Assembly: GCA_964368455.1 (NCBI GenBank)
Contig: CAYJAZ010000004.1
Location: 1 to 64,000 of the forward strand
Direction: 5' to 3'
Length of the DNA: 64,000 bases
DNA from: CAYJAZ01 sp964368455
Lineage (GTDB): Bacteria > Desulfobacterota > Desulfovibrionia > Desulfovibrionales > Desulfovibrionaceae
In this document: in pieces, positions 25,570-34,116 of the stretch
Layout: every line of letters starts with the position of its first letter
How positions within the stretch are numbered: position 1 is the first letter of the stretch
Made by a program: the position numbers and the translations under genes
The notes under the pieces: generated by a model
What the model was told of the DNA's origin: nothing
The model's input: only the letters and a program-made list of their open reading frames with translations
Databases searched by the model: none

Positions 25570-27837
25570 ATGAAAGAATTTGAAAAGAAAATACAGGCAC
25601 TTAAAAACCGCCTCTCCTATATTAAAGATATTTTTGCTGGTAAACATGAAGAAGATGTGAATATTCTTAGCGATCGCGTAGCCGAACTAGAAATAGCTCT
25701 CAAAGATGCAAATCCAGAAACTTTAGAACAAAGCGTACAAACTTCAGAAGATCTTTTCACATTTATCGAAGGAAAGCTCGAAGATAGGTTAACACCTATG
25801 GATAAAGTTCGCATTGTGCGTAACTCACAGCGTGTATGTCTTCGTGATATCTTAGAAAATGTTTATGATAACTTTACTGAAATCGCTGGACAAGACGAAC
25901 TCACCATCGATCCAGCTATCATCATCGCAAGAGCAACCATAACAAGAAAATCTGGTAAGAAACTTTCTCATCAGCAAGTCATGGTTATTGGGCATGAAAA
26001 AGGACATGGCGAAGAATACCGCAATGGTGGTTCTGCAAAACCAGAAGGAAATGCAAAAGCCCTACATTATATGAAGGTTGCAGAAACTGAAGGTATCCCA
26101 ATTCATACCTTTGTTTTCACTCCTGGTGCTTATCCTGTTGAAGAATATCCTGGTGCTGCACAGCAAATTGCTAAAAACCTTTACGAAATGGCCGCACTCA
26201 CTGTGCCATTAATCGCAGTATTCTCTGAAGGTGGTTCTGGCGGTGCTGAAGCAATTGCTCTTGCAGACAGAAGACTTATGTTCTCACACGGCTACTATTC
26301 TGTTATTTCACCAGAAGGTGCTGCGGCTATCGAAGGTAGATTGCGTGACGGACAAAGAGCCACACCTGAACTCATTGAACTTTGTGCATCAAACCTTCAT
26401 CTCACAGCTGTAGACAATTTAGAATTTGGCTATATCGATAGAATCATTCAAGAACCTACTTTAGGTGCAAGACCATACCATTACGATTTCTTCCGTGCAT
26501 TACGTCAAGAAATGATCAGAGCAACTGACGAAGCTGTCTTGTCAATTCGTTCGCCTTTCTCTCTTAGAGCTCGCTCTTTAAGAAAACAAACTTCAACTGA
26601 AATGAAACTTGATGAAGTGAAAGTTCGTTGGAGATTAACAACAAAAGAACGTAATAAATTAGTTGTAAAAAGACAGAAAAAATTCCTCGCTCTTACAAAA
26701 ACTTCATTTATTGATAACCGTTCTGTAGTTCGTGCTATTCGTGAAAGATTTATTGAAAAGCCGTATGAAAAAACACATAAAGCTGTCAATAAATACTATA
26801 ATCAAAAACGTAAAGATCTTGGCCACACAATTGAAGAAGTTGCAGCCGAGCTTTCATTCTTACGTAAAAGTGCTTTCGCACCATTTAGAAGAGCTATTTA
26901 CCGTCTTGGAGATCAACTCAGAGACGATAAACAAAACAATATCAGCGAAAACGAATTGACTTCTTTATCTGCTTGGAACGATGCAGATAAAAGAAAAGGA
27001 ACATGGACTTGGGTAAGTAGCCGTGCAAAAGAAGACAGAGCTATCACTTGTCCCAATTCTAGAACACATGGCTGTATAGACTTGTGGGCTCCTGATTTAT
27101 TTGACGAATTTGCTGGTGTATGTACAACTTGCGGACATCACTTCCCGATGGAATACCAATGGATGATGCATAACTGTTTCGATGAAGGAACAATACGTGA
27201 ATTCAACGCAGAAATAGAAGCAGGCAACCCGCTTTCTTTCCATAATTTCTCACAAAGATTAGAAGATGCAAAAACAAAAACTGGCCTCAAATCTTCATGT
27301 ATCACTTTTGATGCGAAGATTGACGGTATTGATTTAGTTTGTGCAACTCTTATTTCACCTTTTAGAGGTGGTTCTGTTGGCGCTGCTGAAGGTAATAAAT
27401 TCACAGAAGCGGCTGAAAGAGCAGAGCGTAAAAGAGTTCCTTTCTTAGCCTATGTTCACGGAACAGCAGGTATACGTATACAAGAAGGAACAAATGGCGT
27501 TATGCAAATGCCAAGATGTACTATTGCTGTTCGTCGCTATATAGACGCTGGCGGCCTTTATTTCGTACTTCACGATCATAATTCCTACGCTGGCCCTCTT
27601 GCTTCCTTCTTAGGCTGTTCGCCATATCAATTTGCTATACGTTCATCAAATATCGGCTTTGCTGGTAAGGGCGTTATCAAAGAAACCACTGGCGTAGACA
27701 TTGCACCTGACTATCATAACTGCTATAAAGCCCTTTCTCGTGGACACATTCACGGCGTTTGGGACAGAAGAGATGTAAGAAAAAATCTCAAGCAAGCTAT
27801 GTTGACTATGGGCGGAAAAAACCTCTACTACAGATAG
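25570..27837 (+). CDS. Fused carboxyltransferase, alpha then beta domains
   Basis: A 755-residue carboxyltransferase with two crotonase folds. Residues about 1-320 match AccA (VIGHEKGHGEE, PGAYP, SEGGSGGAEAIALAD). Residues about 490-755 match AccD, starting with a Cys4 zinc finger (Cys-x7-Cys-x15-Cys-x2-Cys, about 493-520) and including SPFRGGSVGAAEG. The middle (about 330-480) is a basic linker. In separate-subunit enzymes AccD and AccA are distinct; here they are joined in alpha-beta order. It lies 33 bases after the biotin carboxylase gene. The acyl-CoA or keto-acid substrate is not proven. Confidence 0.88.
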   Translation: MKEFEKKIQALKNRLSYIKDIFAGKHEEDVNILSDRVAELEIALKDANPETLEQSVQTSEDLFTFIEGKLEDRLTPMDKVRIVRNSQRVCLRDILENVYDNFTEIAGQDELTIDPAIIIARATITRKSGKKLSHQQVMVIGHEKGHGEEYRNGGSAKPEGNAKALHYMKVAETEGIPIHTFVFTPGAYPVEEYPGAAQQIAKNLYEMAALTVPLIAVFSEGGSGGAEAIALADRRLMFSHGYYSVISPEGAAAIEGRLRDGQRATPELIELCASNLHLTAVDNLEFGYIDRIIQEPTLGARPYHYDFFRALRQEMIRATDEAVLSIRSPFSLRARSLRKQTSTEMKLDEVKVRWRLTTKERNKLVVKRQKKFLALTKTSFIDNRSVVRAIRERFIEKPYEKTHKAVNKYYNQKRKDLGHTIEEVAAELSFLRKSAFAPFRRAIYRLGDQLRDDKQNNISENELTSLSAWNDADKRKGTWTWVSSRAKEDRAITCPNSRTHGCIDLWAPDLFDEFAGVCTTCGHHFPMEYQWMMHNCFDEGTIREFNAEIEAGNPLSFHNFSQRLEDAKTKTGLKSSCITFDAKIDGIDLVCATLISPFRGGSVGAAEGNKFTEAAERAERKRVPFLAYVHGTAGIRIQEGTNGVMQMPRCTIAVRRYIDAGGLYFVLHDHNSYAGPLASFLGCSPYQFAIRSSNIGFAGKGVIKETTGVDIAPDYHNCYKALSRGHIHGVWDRRDVRKNLKQAMLTMGGKNLYYR

Positions 27838-27887
27838 TTTTCACCCTTTTTACAAACTCTCTCAGATATTCATAAGGTAATAATACT

Positions 27888-28532
27888 ATGTTTGATATAT
27901 CCAAACTCTTAGAAGAAATAAAAGCAGCTCCATACCGTGAAGTGGAAATCAAAAGCCCACACACTGGTATCATCACTTTCACAAATATCAAAGAAGGCGA
28001 TGAAGTTCTTTCAGCACACGGAACTTTCAAAGAAATTCCAGCAACTGCTATCGCAACCATCACAAGAGAAAATAATCCACAGCCTATCAGAACTACTGAA
28101 AAAGGCGTGATTTCAAAAATCAATAACGAATACGAAGGACAATTTGTTGAAGCAGGTACAGTGCTTGCTACAGTGCGTCACTTCCTTTCAAAAAGAGAAG
28201 TAGTTGATATCATACTAAAAAAATCTCTCTACCTCTTTGAAGCACCTGAAAGAGCAACCTACTACTTCAAGCCAGATATCGACACAAAAGTCAAGGTTTC
28301 AGGCTGTCGTGCTGTTACAGTATCAGAAGGTATGGATCTTTTCATTATGTCACGTATGAAAAGAGAAGCAGCTCTTTCCTATTCCGGTATCAATGGTATC
28401 ATCTTTGCTGTCTATTTCGATAATAAACCAGTAGATGCAGGTTCGCCATTAATCGCTGTATGCCCTGAAGATCAGCTTTCAATTATTGAGGATGTTGTAA
28501 ATCAGGTACGACGCGATTGGAAAGAAAACTAA
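27888..28532 (+). CDS. Biotin/lipoyl-attachment-like protein, divergent
   Basis: A 214-residue protein that should carry the biotin of the preceding carboxylase. It shows two hammerhead-like halves: residues about 20-97 (VEIKSPHTGIITF to AGTVLATV) and 133-191 (KVKVSGC to AGSPLIAV). The usual AMKM biotinylation motif is absent. Only SRMKRE (155-160, Lys158) in the second half aligns with it; the first half has no lysine at that place. It is the third gene of the operon, 50 bases after the carboxyltransferase, and is followed by repeats. Confidence 0.75.
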   Translation: MFDISKLLEEIKAAPYREVEIKSPHTGIITFTNIKEGDEVLSAHGTFKEIPATAIATITRENNPQPIRTTEKGVISKINNEYEGQFVEAGTVLATVRHFLSKREVVDIILKKSLYLFEAPERATYYFKPDIDTKVKVSGCRAVTVSEGMDLFIMSRMKREAALSYSGINGIIFAVYFDNKPVDAGSPLIAVCPEDQLSIIEDVVNQVRRDWKEN

Positions 28533-28841
28533 TTTTTTGAGAAATTCACTCACTAACTTTGTCAGGCGATTTTTTTTGTTCGGTCATGTATTAATAGATA
28601 CACTCCGCTCACAAAAAAAATCGCCTTCCTCATTATTAAGCGAATTTCTCAAAAAATTACAGCTTCGAACTACAGATTTCTATTATTCTTTTTTACTCTC
28701 TCATGTATTATTAGATACACTCCATCGTAAAAAAATCGTATGCCTTGCAAAAATACAAAAATAGTCTAATTTTTTAATATACTCAATTTTGATTCAACTT
28801 AAATTTGTCAGGCGAATTTCTCAAAAAATTACAGCTTCGAA
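28531..28841. repeat. Nested hairpins and direct repeats after the carboxylase operon
   Basis: A perfect 17-base inverted repeat (28531-28547 and 28642-28658) encloses a perfect 15-base stem (28565-28579 and 28611-28625). Inside that is a motif beginning CGGTCATGTATTA. A second, weaker motif copy sits in its own stem at 28689-28735. A 30-base sequence starting GCGAATTTCTCAAAAAATTA occurs identically at 28640-28669 and 28812-28841, and TTTGTCAGGCGA at 28558 and 28804. The first arm overlaps the last codon of the biotin-protein gene. The remaining stretch to 29040 is A/T-rich with no gene visible. Confidence 0.8.
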
Positions 28842-29040
28842 ATTTCAGACTATATTTTTTATTTATTGGACAAGCAATTTTCTCAATTGCTTTTTTTTAT
28901 GTTCATTAGCGTCTTCATTAAGGCATCCTAAACAGGCTGAAATTGAGCTAAATAAAGCTATACACGAGTAGATAAAAACAAAAATCTAACTTTAGAATAT
29001 CTCTACTTTATTATTCACACACAGCTCAATATTTTAAACA

Positions 29041-29068
29041 AAAAAAGGTTTAGACTTTCATCTAAACC
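29041..29068 (-). terminator. Intrinsic terminator after tRNA-Arg
   Basis: GGTTTAGA/TCTAAACC (29047-29054 and 29061-29068) with a 6-base loop is followed on the minus strand by a long T run. It lies 13 bases past the tRNA 3' end. Confidence 0.8.
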
Positions 29069-29080
29069 CTTGATTTTATG

Positions 29081-29157
29081 TGGCGCGCCCGAAGAGATTC
29101 GAACTCCTGACCAATAGCTTAGAAGGCTACTGCTCTATCCTACTGAGCTACGGGCGC
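29081..29157 (-). tRNA. tRNA-Arg (anticodon TCT)
   Basis: The minus strand folds as a 77-base cloverleaf with acceptor stem GCGCCCG/CGGGCGC, discriminator G and an encoded CCA. The D arm contains AGCTCAGTAGGA, the anticodon loop is CTTCTAA giving anticodon TCT (codon AGA), and the T loop is GTTCGAATC. It lies downstream of lpxC on the same strand. Confidence 0.96.
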
Positions 29158-29162
29158 ATTCA

Positions 29163-29202
29163 ACTTGACCCTTTATAGATTATTTTCTACAAAGGGTCAA
29201 GT
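29163..29202 (-). terminator. Hairpin between lpxC and tRNA-Arg
   Basis: A perfect 12-base stem, ACTTGACCCTTT/AAAGGGTCAAGT, with a 16-base loop. There is no T run on the minus strand side, so it may be a processing site or weak terminator rather than a strong one. Confidence 0.5.
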
Positions 29203-29241
29203 AAAAATTTTATACAAATAATTTTCAACAATTACAGGCTA

Positions 29242-30168
29242 TTAGGCTGTTGCACAAGCAACATTGATATCAGCTTGATAAAATTCGCGTTCTTTAATCT
29301 TTGATTTTTCTTGTAAAGCTACAATTTCAAAAGCTTCTTCTTCTAGCAAAGCGTGTAAGAAAAGATTGTTGTGCTTATGGCCTGAACATTTAACTTCAAA
29401 TCTACCTTGTAAAGGCATACCAAGCATAGCAATATCGCCTATGAAATCAAGAATTTTATGACGCACAAATTCATCTTGGTAACGCAAGCCATCAGGATTG
29501 ATAACACCTTCTTCGTCTAAAACTATAGCATTTGCTAATGAACCGCCTAAAGCAAGTCCTTTAGAATGTAAGTATTCAACTTCTCTTAAGAAACCAAAAG
29601 TTCTTGCATCTGCAATTTCTGCAAAGCTTTCTGGTGTAATCACAAGGCTAAACTGTTGTTTACCAATAGATTGATGCGGAAATTCTATTGTATAGTCGAT
29701 ATATAAACCGTCGTACGGTCTTGCAACAATGCTCTTATTTCCATCTACAAATGAAAGAGTTTTTGTAATTCTTGCAACTTTTCTGTCATGTTTTAAAGTC
29801 TTAATGCCAACTTTATTGATAGCTTCAACGATCTGACTTGCTGAACCATCTAAGATAGGTATTTCATTTATTTCACTTTTGCAATGAATTTGAACTTCTA
29901 TATTATCAACTTGCAAGCCAGAAATAGCTGCAAGTAAATGCTCTACTGTAGATAAAGAATAAGTACCGATACGCAAAGTTGTAGCTAATTCAGTTGCTTG
30001 CACTGAAGAAGGTGAAGGCTTTAAGGTAAAATTACCTTTCGCTGTATGCATAGTAAACACAATTCCTGTATTAGCAGCCGCTGGAACAAGCTTCATGCTT
30101 ATTTCATTGCCTGAGTGCAATCCTATGCCTTTTATATTTATACTTTTTGCTATTGTACTTTGGTACAT
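29242..30168 (-). CDS. lpxC: UDP-3-O-acyl-N-acetylglucosamine deacetylase
   Basis: A 308-residue zinc amidase that performs the committed step of lipid A synthesis. Zinc ligands are visible as His77 in VEHLLAAISGLQVDNIEV and in the HKILDFIGDIAMLG segment; GHKHNNLF near the end contains the catalytic His region. The frame opens at 30195, but the ATG at 30168 has a GGGGGAAG site directly upstream and gives the normal N-terminus (MYQSTIAKSI). A consensus -24/-12 site lies 46-62 bases upstream. Confidence 0.95.
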   Translation of the reverse strand: MYQSTIAKSINIKGIGLHSGNEISMKLVPAAANTGIVFTMHTAKGNFTLKPSPSSVQATELATTLRIGTYSLSTVEHLLAAISGLQVDNIEVQIHCKSEINEIPILDGSASQIVEAINKVGIKTLKHDRKVARITKTLSFVDGNKSIVARPYDGLYIDYTIEFPHQSIGKQQFSLVITPESFAEIADARTFGFLREVEYLHSKGLALGGSLANAIVLDEEGVINPDGLRYQDEFVRHKILDFIGDIAMLGMPLQGRFEVKCSGHKHNNLFLHALLEEEAFEIVALQEKSKIKEREFYQADINVACATA

Positions 30169-30213
30169 TCTTCCCCCATGTGATTGAAAAATCAATCAAT
30201 ATGGTTTTTATTA

Positions 30214-30230
30214 AGCAAGTATCGTGCCAA
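30214..30230 (-). promoter_or_regulatory. Consensus sigma-54 promoter of lpxC
   Basis: The minus strand reads TTGGCACGATACTTGCT, a full match to TTGGCACG-N4-TTGCW with GG and GC 10 bases apart. The predicted start of transcription is near 30204, giving a leader of about 36 bases before the lpxC ATG. Confidence 0.75.
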
Positions 30231-30542
30231 AGTTTATTTTTTATTGTATAAAGCCCTTAAACTCTTCTCAGCAAAGGCTTTTTGCCTTTTTATCCTATTT
30301 CTTTTTCCCTAACTCTTTTTTTCTTGTGACATTTTTGTAACAGATTATTTTATATACTGTTGTTTTTTTTACACAGTGTTGTATTAATTGTTTATATTTT
30401 ATTAATTTAATCTAAAAAAAACATAGATTTACAGACTTTTTCTAGAAAAAATTTACATTATTTAATGACTTTTATAAACATTCTATTTATAGAACTATTC
30501 ATGTTATTTTTAAAAATTATATGCTACTATTGATTATAAAAT
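30231..30542. other. A/T-rich intergenic stretch between prmC and lpxC
   Basis: About 310 bases of very A/T-rich sequence without a convincing reading frame. It would hold any activator sites for the sigma-54 promoter; no clear symmetric operator is visible. A short GGC-TTTTT-GCC hairpin occurs near 30280. Confidence 0.5.
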
Positions 30543-31436
30543 TCATTCTTTTATTATTTTACAAATTCTTAAATGCCCAGAATAATCCTTTATACTTTCA
30601 ACTCTAAATCCTTCATATCTCAGTGCAATTTCACAAACTTTTTCAGATTGATTATAACCATGTTCTATCAAAAGTAGGCCATTATTTTTCAGATAGTTAT
30701 GAGCAAAAGCTAGTACAGCCTCGATAATTTCATAGCCTGTTTCCCCTGATGTGAGAGCCATTTGGGGTTCATACTCTTTCACATTTTTATCAAGCGATAG
30801 ATATTCATTTCTTGGTATGTAAGGAGGATTTGAAACAATACAGTCAAAAAATTCTATACTTTGTGCAGATTGTATATCTTCTAATATAAATGTACATCTT
30901 TCAGACAAAGCTAATTTTTTTGCATTTTCTTTTGCAATTTCAAGTGCTTCAGAAGAAAGATCATACAAAACACAAGAAGACTTTGGTATCTCTGCAAGCA
31001 AAGAAAGAGCAAGACAGCCTGTTCCCGTGCCTATATCGCAAAACTTTATTTCTTCTTCTTTATTTTTATAATATTCTTTCACACTATCAATAATCAGTTC
31101 ACTTTCTGGGCGTGGAATAAGGGTAGCAGGAGAAACAATAAAATCTCTGCCATAAAATTCTTTCATTCCAAAGATATATGCTAAAGGTTCATTATTTAAA
31201 TATCTCTCTAGATAGCTATCTACATTTTCTTCCTCATCAAATGAAAGTAAACAATCATCATAAGCACGTAAGAGAGCCTTTGATTTTTTTGTTTCAAATT
31301 CTAGCAAGATAAGGGGAACAGCATATCTGCTGCCCCCAAAGTCTTTTTCAAGTTCTTTGTCTTGATTATCCTTTATCTTGCATTTATTTTTTGCTTTTTC
31401 AAGCCATTGTTTATAGGAGATTTGCTCTCTTTGCAT
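30543..31436 (-). CDS. prmC: Peptide chain release factor N5-glutamine methyltransferase
   Basis: A 297-residue SAM-dependent methyltransferase that modifies the GGQ glutamine of release factors. Motif I lies in CDIGTGTGCLALSLL and the substrate-binding NPPY motif in IVSNPPYIPRNEY. The N-terminal helical domain (1-110) is also present. It starts 8 bases after the stop of the small upstream gene, so the two are co-transcribed. Confidence 0.94.
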   Translation of the reverse strand: MQREQISYKQWLEKAKNKCKIKDNQDKELEKDFGGSRYAVPLILLEFETKKSKALLRAYDDCLLSFDEEENVDSYLERYLNNEPLAYIFGMKEFYGRDFIVSPATLIPRPESELIIDSVKEYYKNKEEEIKFCDIGTGTGCLALSLLAEIPKSSCVLYDLSSEALEIAKENAKKLALSERCTFILEDIQSAQSIEFFDCIVSNPPYIPRNEYLSLDKNVKEYEPQMALTSGETGYEIIEAVLAFAHNYLKNNGLLLIEHGYNQSEKVCEIALRYEGFRVESIKDYSGHLRICKIIKE

Positions 31437-31444
31437 AGGTATTT

Positions 31445-31789
31445 TTATTCACCGTACATCTGAATTTTTATCCAGTCCTTAATATAATCTGGCGGAGTTG
31501 AAACTCCTTTAAGTGAACCAAATTCCGCAATAAACTCATCTTCCAATTCTTTTGGTAATTCAGAGGCATAGAGATCTATTGCTTCTTCTGAATTTCTTTG
31601 CACCAAACGTAATGTTGGTTTTTCTAACCAATGATCTATTACAAAATATACAGCCACATCGTCCTTAGATCGAACTGGTGGATGCTCGTCATGCCAATTA
31701 TTATTTCCCCATTCTAAATAGAGTCTCACGGCATCTTCAGGTGTCAAGTTCCAATCAATTGTATAGTCAGCAAAATCTTTTAATTGCAT
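31445..31789 (-). CDS. Conserved small protein (resembles the Desulfovibrio DVU0772 family)
   Basis: A 114-residue soluble acidic protein beginning MQLKDFADYTIDWNLTPEDAVRLYLEWGNN. From memory this resembles a conserved hypothetical family of Desulfovibrio; no function is known to me. An ATG at 31801 is in frame, but the GGAGG lying inside its first codons is correctly spaced for the ATG at 31789, so the shorter form is chosen. It is coupled to prmC and lies downstream of the HU gene, behind a terminator. Confidence 0.75.
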   Translation of the reverse strand: MQLKDFADYTIDWNLTPEDAVRLYLEWGNNNWHDEHPPVRSKDDVAVYFVIDHWLEKPTLRLVQRNSEEAIDLYASELPKELEDEFIAEFGSLKGVSTPPDYIKDWIKIQMYGE

Positions 31790-31863
31790 AAATTCCTCCA
31801 TTTCTTTTATTGATAATAATTCCTATTTAGTGCTTTGTCAAGATTATAATCATAAAAATTAAA

Positions 31864-31889
31864 AAGGGCATGCAAAAAAGCGTGCCCTT
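31864..31889 (-). terminator. Intrinsic terminator after the HU gene
   Basis: AAGGGCATGC/GCGTGCCCTT (one G-T pair) with a six-A loop is followed on the minus strand by a T run. Confidence 0.85.
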
Positions 31890-31958
31890 ATTTAATTTAG
31901 GCTTCCCTAGTTTAAAGCCTTTTAAATTGAAAATCTCAATCCAGAAATGAATTTAAAT

Positions 31959-32258
31959 TTATTTTTTCTTCTTTTCATTAAGTTCTGAACGGAATTTACG
32001 AGAAATACGGAAAACTACAACCTTACGCGGAGGTAAAGTGATTGATTCGTCAGTTTGTGGATTTCTGCCTTTTCTTGCATTTTTTTCATATGCTTCGAAT
32101 TTACCGAAACCACTGATGAGCAATGCATAGTCTTTTTTAATTGACTGTTTCATCAAAACAAATAGATTTTCTATGATTTGTTTTACTTCTGCACGGTTTC
32201 TTTCAGTTTTTTCGTATACTGCTTCAACGATATCTGCTTTTGTAAGTGCCTTATTCAT
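31959..32258 (-). CDS. HU/IHF-family DNA-binding protein
   Basis: A 99-residue nucleoid protein. The N-terminal helices begin MNKALTKADIVEAVYEKT. The DNA-bending arm contains GRNPQTDESITLPPRKVVVF, with the intercalating Pro in RNP. The basic tail ends in KKKK. The family variant GFGKFEAYEK and the slight extra length resemble IHF-alpha or HU; the two cannot be separated safely. It is monocistronic by its own terminator. Confidence 0.9.
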   Translation of the reverse strand: MNKALTKADIVEAVYEKTERNRAEVKQIIENLFVLMKQSIKKDYALLISGFGKFEAYEKNARKGRNPQTDESITLPPRKVVVFRISRKFRSELNEKKKK

Positions 32259-32324
32259 ATTCTACTCCTAAGGGAAAGGCTTAAAGTTTAACCAAGATAA
32301 AAACAACAACTCAACGCCTTAAAA

Positions 32325-32735
32325 CTAAATACTTGCTCTGATCTTTTCAGCAAATTGAGCCATTTCTTCCATACTATCATAAGAACTCTGTGTCCAAAGC
32401 GGAAATTCAGAGGCTTTATAGCGTGGAATAATGTGCCAATGCACATGCCCAACCACTTGCCCTGAAGCAGGATAATTGTTTTGAATACAATTAAATCCAT
32501 TTGCACCAAGACTTTTCATAAGTGCTGCAGCAACAACTTGCTGTGCTTTTAAAGCATCTTCTGCATATTCTAAAGGCAAATCCAAAATAGTTTCAGAATG
32601 ATACTTTGGAATAATAAGAGCATGACCTTTATTCAAGGGAGCTATATCCAAGAAAGCAAGAACTTTATCTGTTTCGTAAAGTTTTGTAGATGGCAAGCTT
32701 CCTTTAATAATTGAACAAAAAATACAATCACTCAT
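32325..32735 (-). CDS. HIT-family nucleotide hydrolase
   Basis: A 136-residue HIT protein (HinT-like phosphoramidase or Ap4A hydrolase relative). The histidine triad is in VGHVHWHIIPR and the N-terminus CIFCSIIKGSLPS is typical. It lies 66 bases downstream of the HU start region on the minus strand, with its own start after AAAGG. The physiological substrate is unknown. Confidence 0.9.
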   Translation of the reverse strand: MSDCIFCSIIKGSLPSTKLYETDKVLAFLDIAPLNKGHALIIPKYHSETILDLPLEYAEDALKAQQVVAAALMKSLGANGFNCIQNNYPASGQVVGHVHWHIIPRYKASEFPLWTQSSYDSMEEMAQFAEKIRASI

Positions 32736-32979
32736 TTTTAGAACCTTTTTTCTCTAGACAAATGTATGCTTTCAAGCTAATCTGCATGAACACTATAATA
32801 TGAGATAAATATATCTATTTTATTTGCAATTGTCAATACTTAAATATTATTTTCTGATAATTTTTTACATATATATACAATACTTATATTCTAAGGCTCT
32901 TGTATAAACACTTTAAAGGAATTTTTATTATTAAAAATATTGTTTTTAAATATAATTAATCTATAAAAAAATAAATTTT

Positions 32980-34044
32980 ATGACGAAATTTTATATCAGA
33001 CAAAAAAACAAAGTGTACAAGTCCACTATCTACCCTATCTTTCTTCCTTTTTTTGGTTGCCCACGTATTTGTACTTTTTGTAATCAATCATTACAAACCG
33101 CCACAGAGGCGAATAATAAACTCGATTCTTTAAGTGAACAACTTGAAAAAGTCGAAAATGCTCTCCTTTCAAATAAAAAACAACAAAGAAATGAAATTGC
33201 CTTCTATGGAGGTACATTTACTGCACTACCTGAAAAAGAATTTCTTTATTGCTTAGAATTTGTCAAAAATACTAAAAAATCAGGACTTATTCAATTTGCT
33301 CGTTGTTCAACTCGCCCAGACGCATGTTCCAAACAAAGACTTTCTCTGATGAAAGAATACGGTATCGACACCATAGAATTAGGTATACAATCTTTTTCAG
33401 ATATTTCTCTTCATGCAAGCAATAGAGCTTATTCCTCTGAAATTGCAGAAAAAGCTTGCAAAGACATTAAAGACTTTTCCTTCAATCTTGGTATTCAACT
33501 TTTACCAAATATGCCAAAGCAAGAAAAAGATGATTTTCTCTTTGATATTAAAAAAGTCATTCAATTAAAACCAGATTTTACAAGACTGTATCCATGTCTT
33601 GTCGTTGAGAATACACTTTTAGCCGAACAATGGCGTAAAAATGAGCATGAAGTTTGGGATTTTAATACTATTCTTTCTTTACTTTCAGATGCCCTTTTCC
33701 AATTTTGGCAAGCTGATATACCTGTCATACGAATCGGCGTAGCTTATGAAGAAGAATTTTATAAAAAAGTTTTAGCAGGAGTTTTTCATCCTCATCTAGG
33801 GCAACTAGTTCAAGAAAGGGCAATGCAAAAACTTATAGAAAATCTTGCAAATAAATACTTTATAAAAGATGAAAGTTTTTTTCGCACAAATGCTTCTTCT
33901 CTTAAATGGCATTTCCCACTTTCAGCAAAAGGATTTCTTAAATTAAAAAGTGAAAAAGATTTTTATTTGAAATATTCTATCACTTCAAAAAACATCGTAT
34001 GGCATGAGTCAAAAGAGGATGAAAGTGTCTTTATTAGTCATTAA
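32980..34044 (+). CDS. Elp3-like radical SAM protein without acetyltransferase domain
   Basis: A 354-residue radical SAM enzyme with Cys-x4-Cys-x2-Cys in CPRICTFC near residue 27, followed by the IAFYGGTFTALP segment typical of Elp3-related proteins. The C-terminal half lacks the GNAT domain of true Elp3. The ribosome-binding site before the ATG is weak, and no alternative start is visible. It is divergent from the HIT gene and upstream of NAD kinase. The reaction is unknown. Confidence 0.85.
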   Translation: MTKFYIRQKNKVYKSTIYPIFLPFFGCPRICTFCNQSLQTATEANNKLDSLSEQLEKVENALLSNKKQQRNEIAFYGGTFTALPEKEFLYCLEFVKNTKKSGLIQFARCSTRPDACSKQRLSLMKEYGIDTIELGIQSFSDISLHASNRAYSSEIAEKACKDIKDFSFNLGIQLLPNMPKQEKDDFLFDIKKVIQLKPDFTRLYPCLVVENTLLAEQWRKNEHEVWDFNTILSLLSDALFQFWQADIPVIRIGVAYEEEFYKKVLAGVFHPHLGQLVQERAMQKLIENLANKYFIKDESFFRTNASSLKWHFPLSAKGFLKLKSEKDFYLKYSITSKNIVWHESKEDESVFISH

Positions 34045-34116
34045 TTTTCTGTCTTGCATTTTTTATCTCAAAATTTCTTCATTGCATTTTAACACATTCT
34101 ATGCAATATTTTGCCT

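Noticed and set aside
28537..28764. 75-codon plus-strand reading frame after the carboxylase operon
   Set aside because: It runs through the inverted repeats and repeated motif; the predicted peptide repeats itself because the DNA does, and no ribosome-binding site is evident.
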